A stretch of 64,000 nt of DNA from contig OX336348.1 of NCBI GenBank assembly GCA_946902875.1, positions 11,433,741 to 11,497,740 of the forward strand, in the 5' to 3' direction. The stretch comes from Nematopogon swammerdamellus. Lineage: Eukaryota; Arthropoda; Insecta; Lepidoptera; Adelidae. Under the pieces are notes generated by a model. That model made no database searches. It worked only from the letters and a program-made list of their open reading frames with translations, and was not told where the DNA came from. Each line of letters begins with the position of its first letter. Position 1 is the first letter of the stretch. This document shows positions 63,108 through 64,000 of the stretch, piece by piece. Made by a program: the position numbers and the translations under genes.

Positions 63108-63391
63108 TTCAATGGTTACGTTAGGCGGCGCGGCGTAGGCACCTGCTTGGACGACGACGTCGAACTACACTCTGACGATATGTCGCGATCACTACGTAGT
63201 AGGTACATTGAGCCACGTCGAAAACAGCAATTTACTTTATTTCGCGGTCGTGAACTGACACATTCGTCGCGGTAGTGAACTGAACTGAACTTATTTATTA
63301 TTAGGCGTTCTGTTTCATAGAACGTAGACATGTTTGATTTTATTTTTAGAAAAAGAACTCTTATTTCCAATGAAATAAGACTCACTATAGG
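63108..63391. other. non-coding DNA, nothing recognised
   Basis: Mixed composition, GAACTGAACTGAAC repeat at 63281. No gene. Confidence 0.5.
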
Positions 63392-64000
63392 TCCCCAAAG
63401 GCAAACCAACCACATAAATTGATTCCATTTTTGCAATATACCGTTTGTTTTTATTATAAATGCCAAAAAGAACCACATAAATTGGTTCCACTTTGCGATA
63501 TACAGTTTGTTTTTATTATATAATGCCAAGAAGAACCAGATATCTTGGCTCTGTTTTGATAAATACTTTTAGCGTACTTCATTAAAAACAAAAAAGTCCA
63601 TCTCGCTTGGATCTTTTACGCAAAAAAAAAATCTGACCAGTTAGCTAGTACCAAGTAGCATAATTCTTTTCTGCTGTTGCGATATACCTCAATTGGGCGG
63701 ATGGTTCTTAGACGAATGTGTAGAAACCTATTAGTATCATACCAAGTAGCCTGCCTGGGTCTTTTCTGCAAAAAATAGAGGTTGGTTTGCCTTTGGGGAC
63801 CCCAAAGGCAAACCAACCACATAAATTGATTCCATTTTTGCAATATACCGTTTGTTTTTATTATAAATGCCAAAAGAACCACATAAATTGGTTCCACTTT
63901 GCGATATACAGTTTGTTTTTATTATATAAGGCCAAAAAGAACCAGATATCTTGGCTCTGTTTTGATAAATACTTTTAGCGTACTTCATTAAAAACAAAAA
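63392..64000 (+). repeat. two ~205-bp direct repeats 405 bp apart, cut by the window edge
   Basis: 63392-63597 and 63797-64000 are about 97 percent alike (CCCCAAAGGCAAACCAACCA; AGATATCTTGGCTCTGTTTT). Each contains two ~70-bp subunits with ATAAATTG(A/G)TTCCA. At the start of the second copy the ends form a palindrome (TTGGTTTGCCTTTGGGG and its complement, 63782-63817). Confidence 0.85.

Overview
The window looks like intergenic heterochromatin-like DNA from an arthropod nuclear genome, most probably a lepidopteran. This is inference from the repeat content: R4/Dong-type LINEs sitting in (TAA)n tracts, BEL/Pao LTR elements, Jockey/CR1-type LINE tails, Helitron ends of the form GCGGGCAAAAGCTAG, and many short TIR elements. 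No complete host gene was found. Two short segments look like first coding exons of host (or domesticated) genes: a signal-peptide exon at 1603-1912 (minus) and a THAP zinc-finger exon at 48865-48944 (plus), each ending at a perfect GTAAGT donor.

Layout. 1-4250: a tRNA-derived SINE, Helitron ends, two inverted-repeat elements and a decayed Helitron helicase. 4290-36378: an older BEL/Pao reverse-transcriptase fragment cut by the LTR of a second BEL/Pao element (BEL-A). BEL-A can be followed in order through about 31 kb: LTR 5456-6669, gag to 9398, gag zinc knuckle from 21456, RNase H 23760-24590, integrase N-terminus to 25160, integrase remainder 34441-34985, polypurine tract 35061-35073, LTR 35074-36378. 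It is split by two large nested blocks. Block 1 (9399-21455) holds another BEL/Pao gag-pol (BEL-B), a LINE fragment and an oddly rearranged LINE. Block 2 (25161-34440) holds a head-to-tail chain of R4/Dong-like LINEs, a Helitron helicase cut by a MITE, and dispersed repeats. Both blocks begin TG, end CA, and are flanked by a 4-bp duplication, with the host reading frame intact across the junction. In place of BEL-A protease/RT there is an array of 34 copies of a 57-bp unit.

36379-45140: a large inverted repeat (arms 36967-37632 and 41056-41780) enclosing opposed Helitron ends, 63-70-bp repeat arrays and a smaller palindromic element, followed by a 19-copy array of a 100-bp unit. 45140-56820: LINE 3' ends, a LINE ORF1-only copy nested in a dispersed repeat, the THAP exon, a long palindromic array of a 112-bp unit, a TIR element carrying a LINE fragment that itself carries a SINE, and a textbook hAT-type MITE. 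56826-64000: two copies of one Jockey-type LINE in opposite orientation, a 113-bp GC-rich tandem array, another LINE 3' end, and a 405-bp-spaced repeat at the edge.

Nothing here forms an operon or pathway. The genes are transposon genes in successive stages of decay, and the value of the window is its unusually readable nesting order. I saw no tRNA or rRNA gene, no CRISPR array and no complete non-transposon gene.
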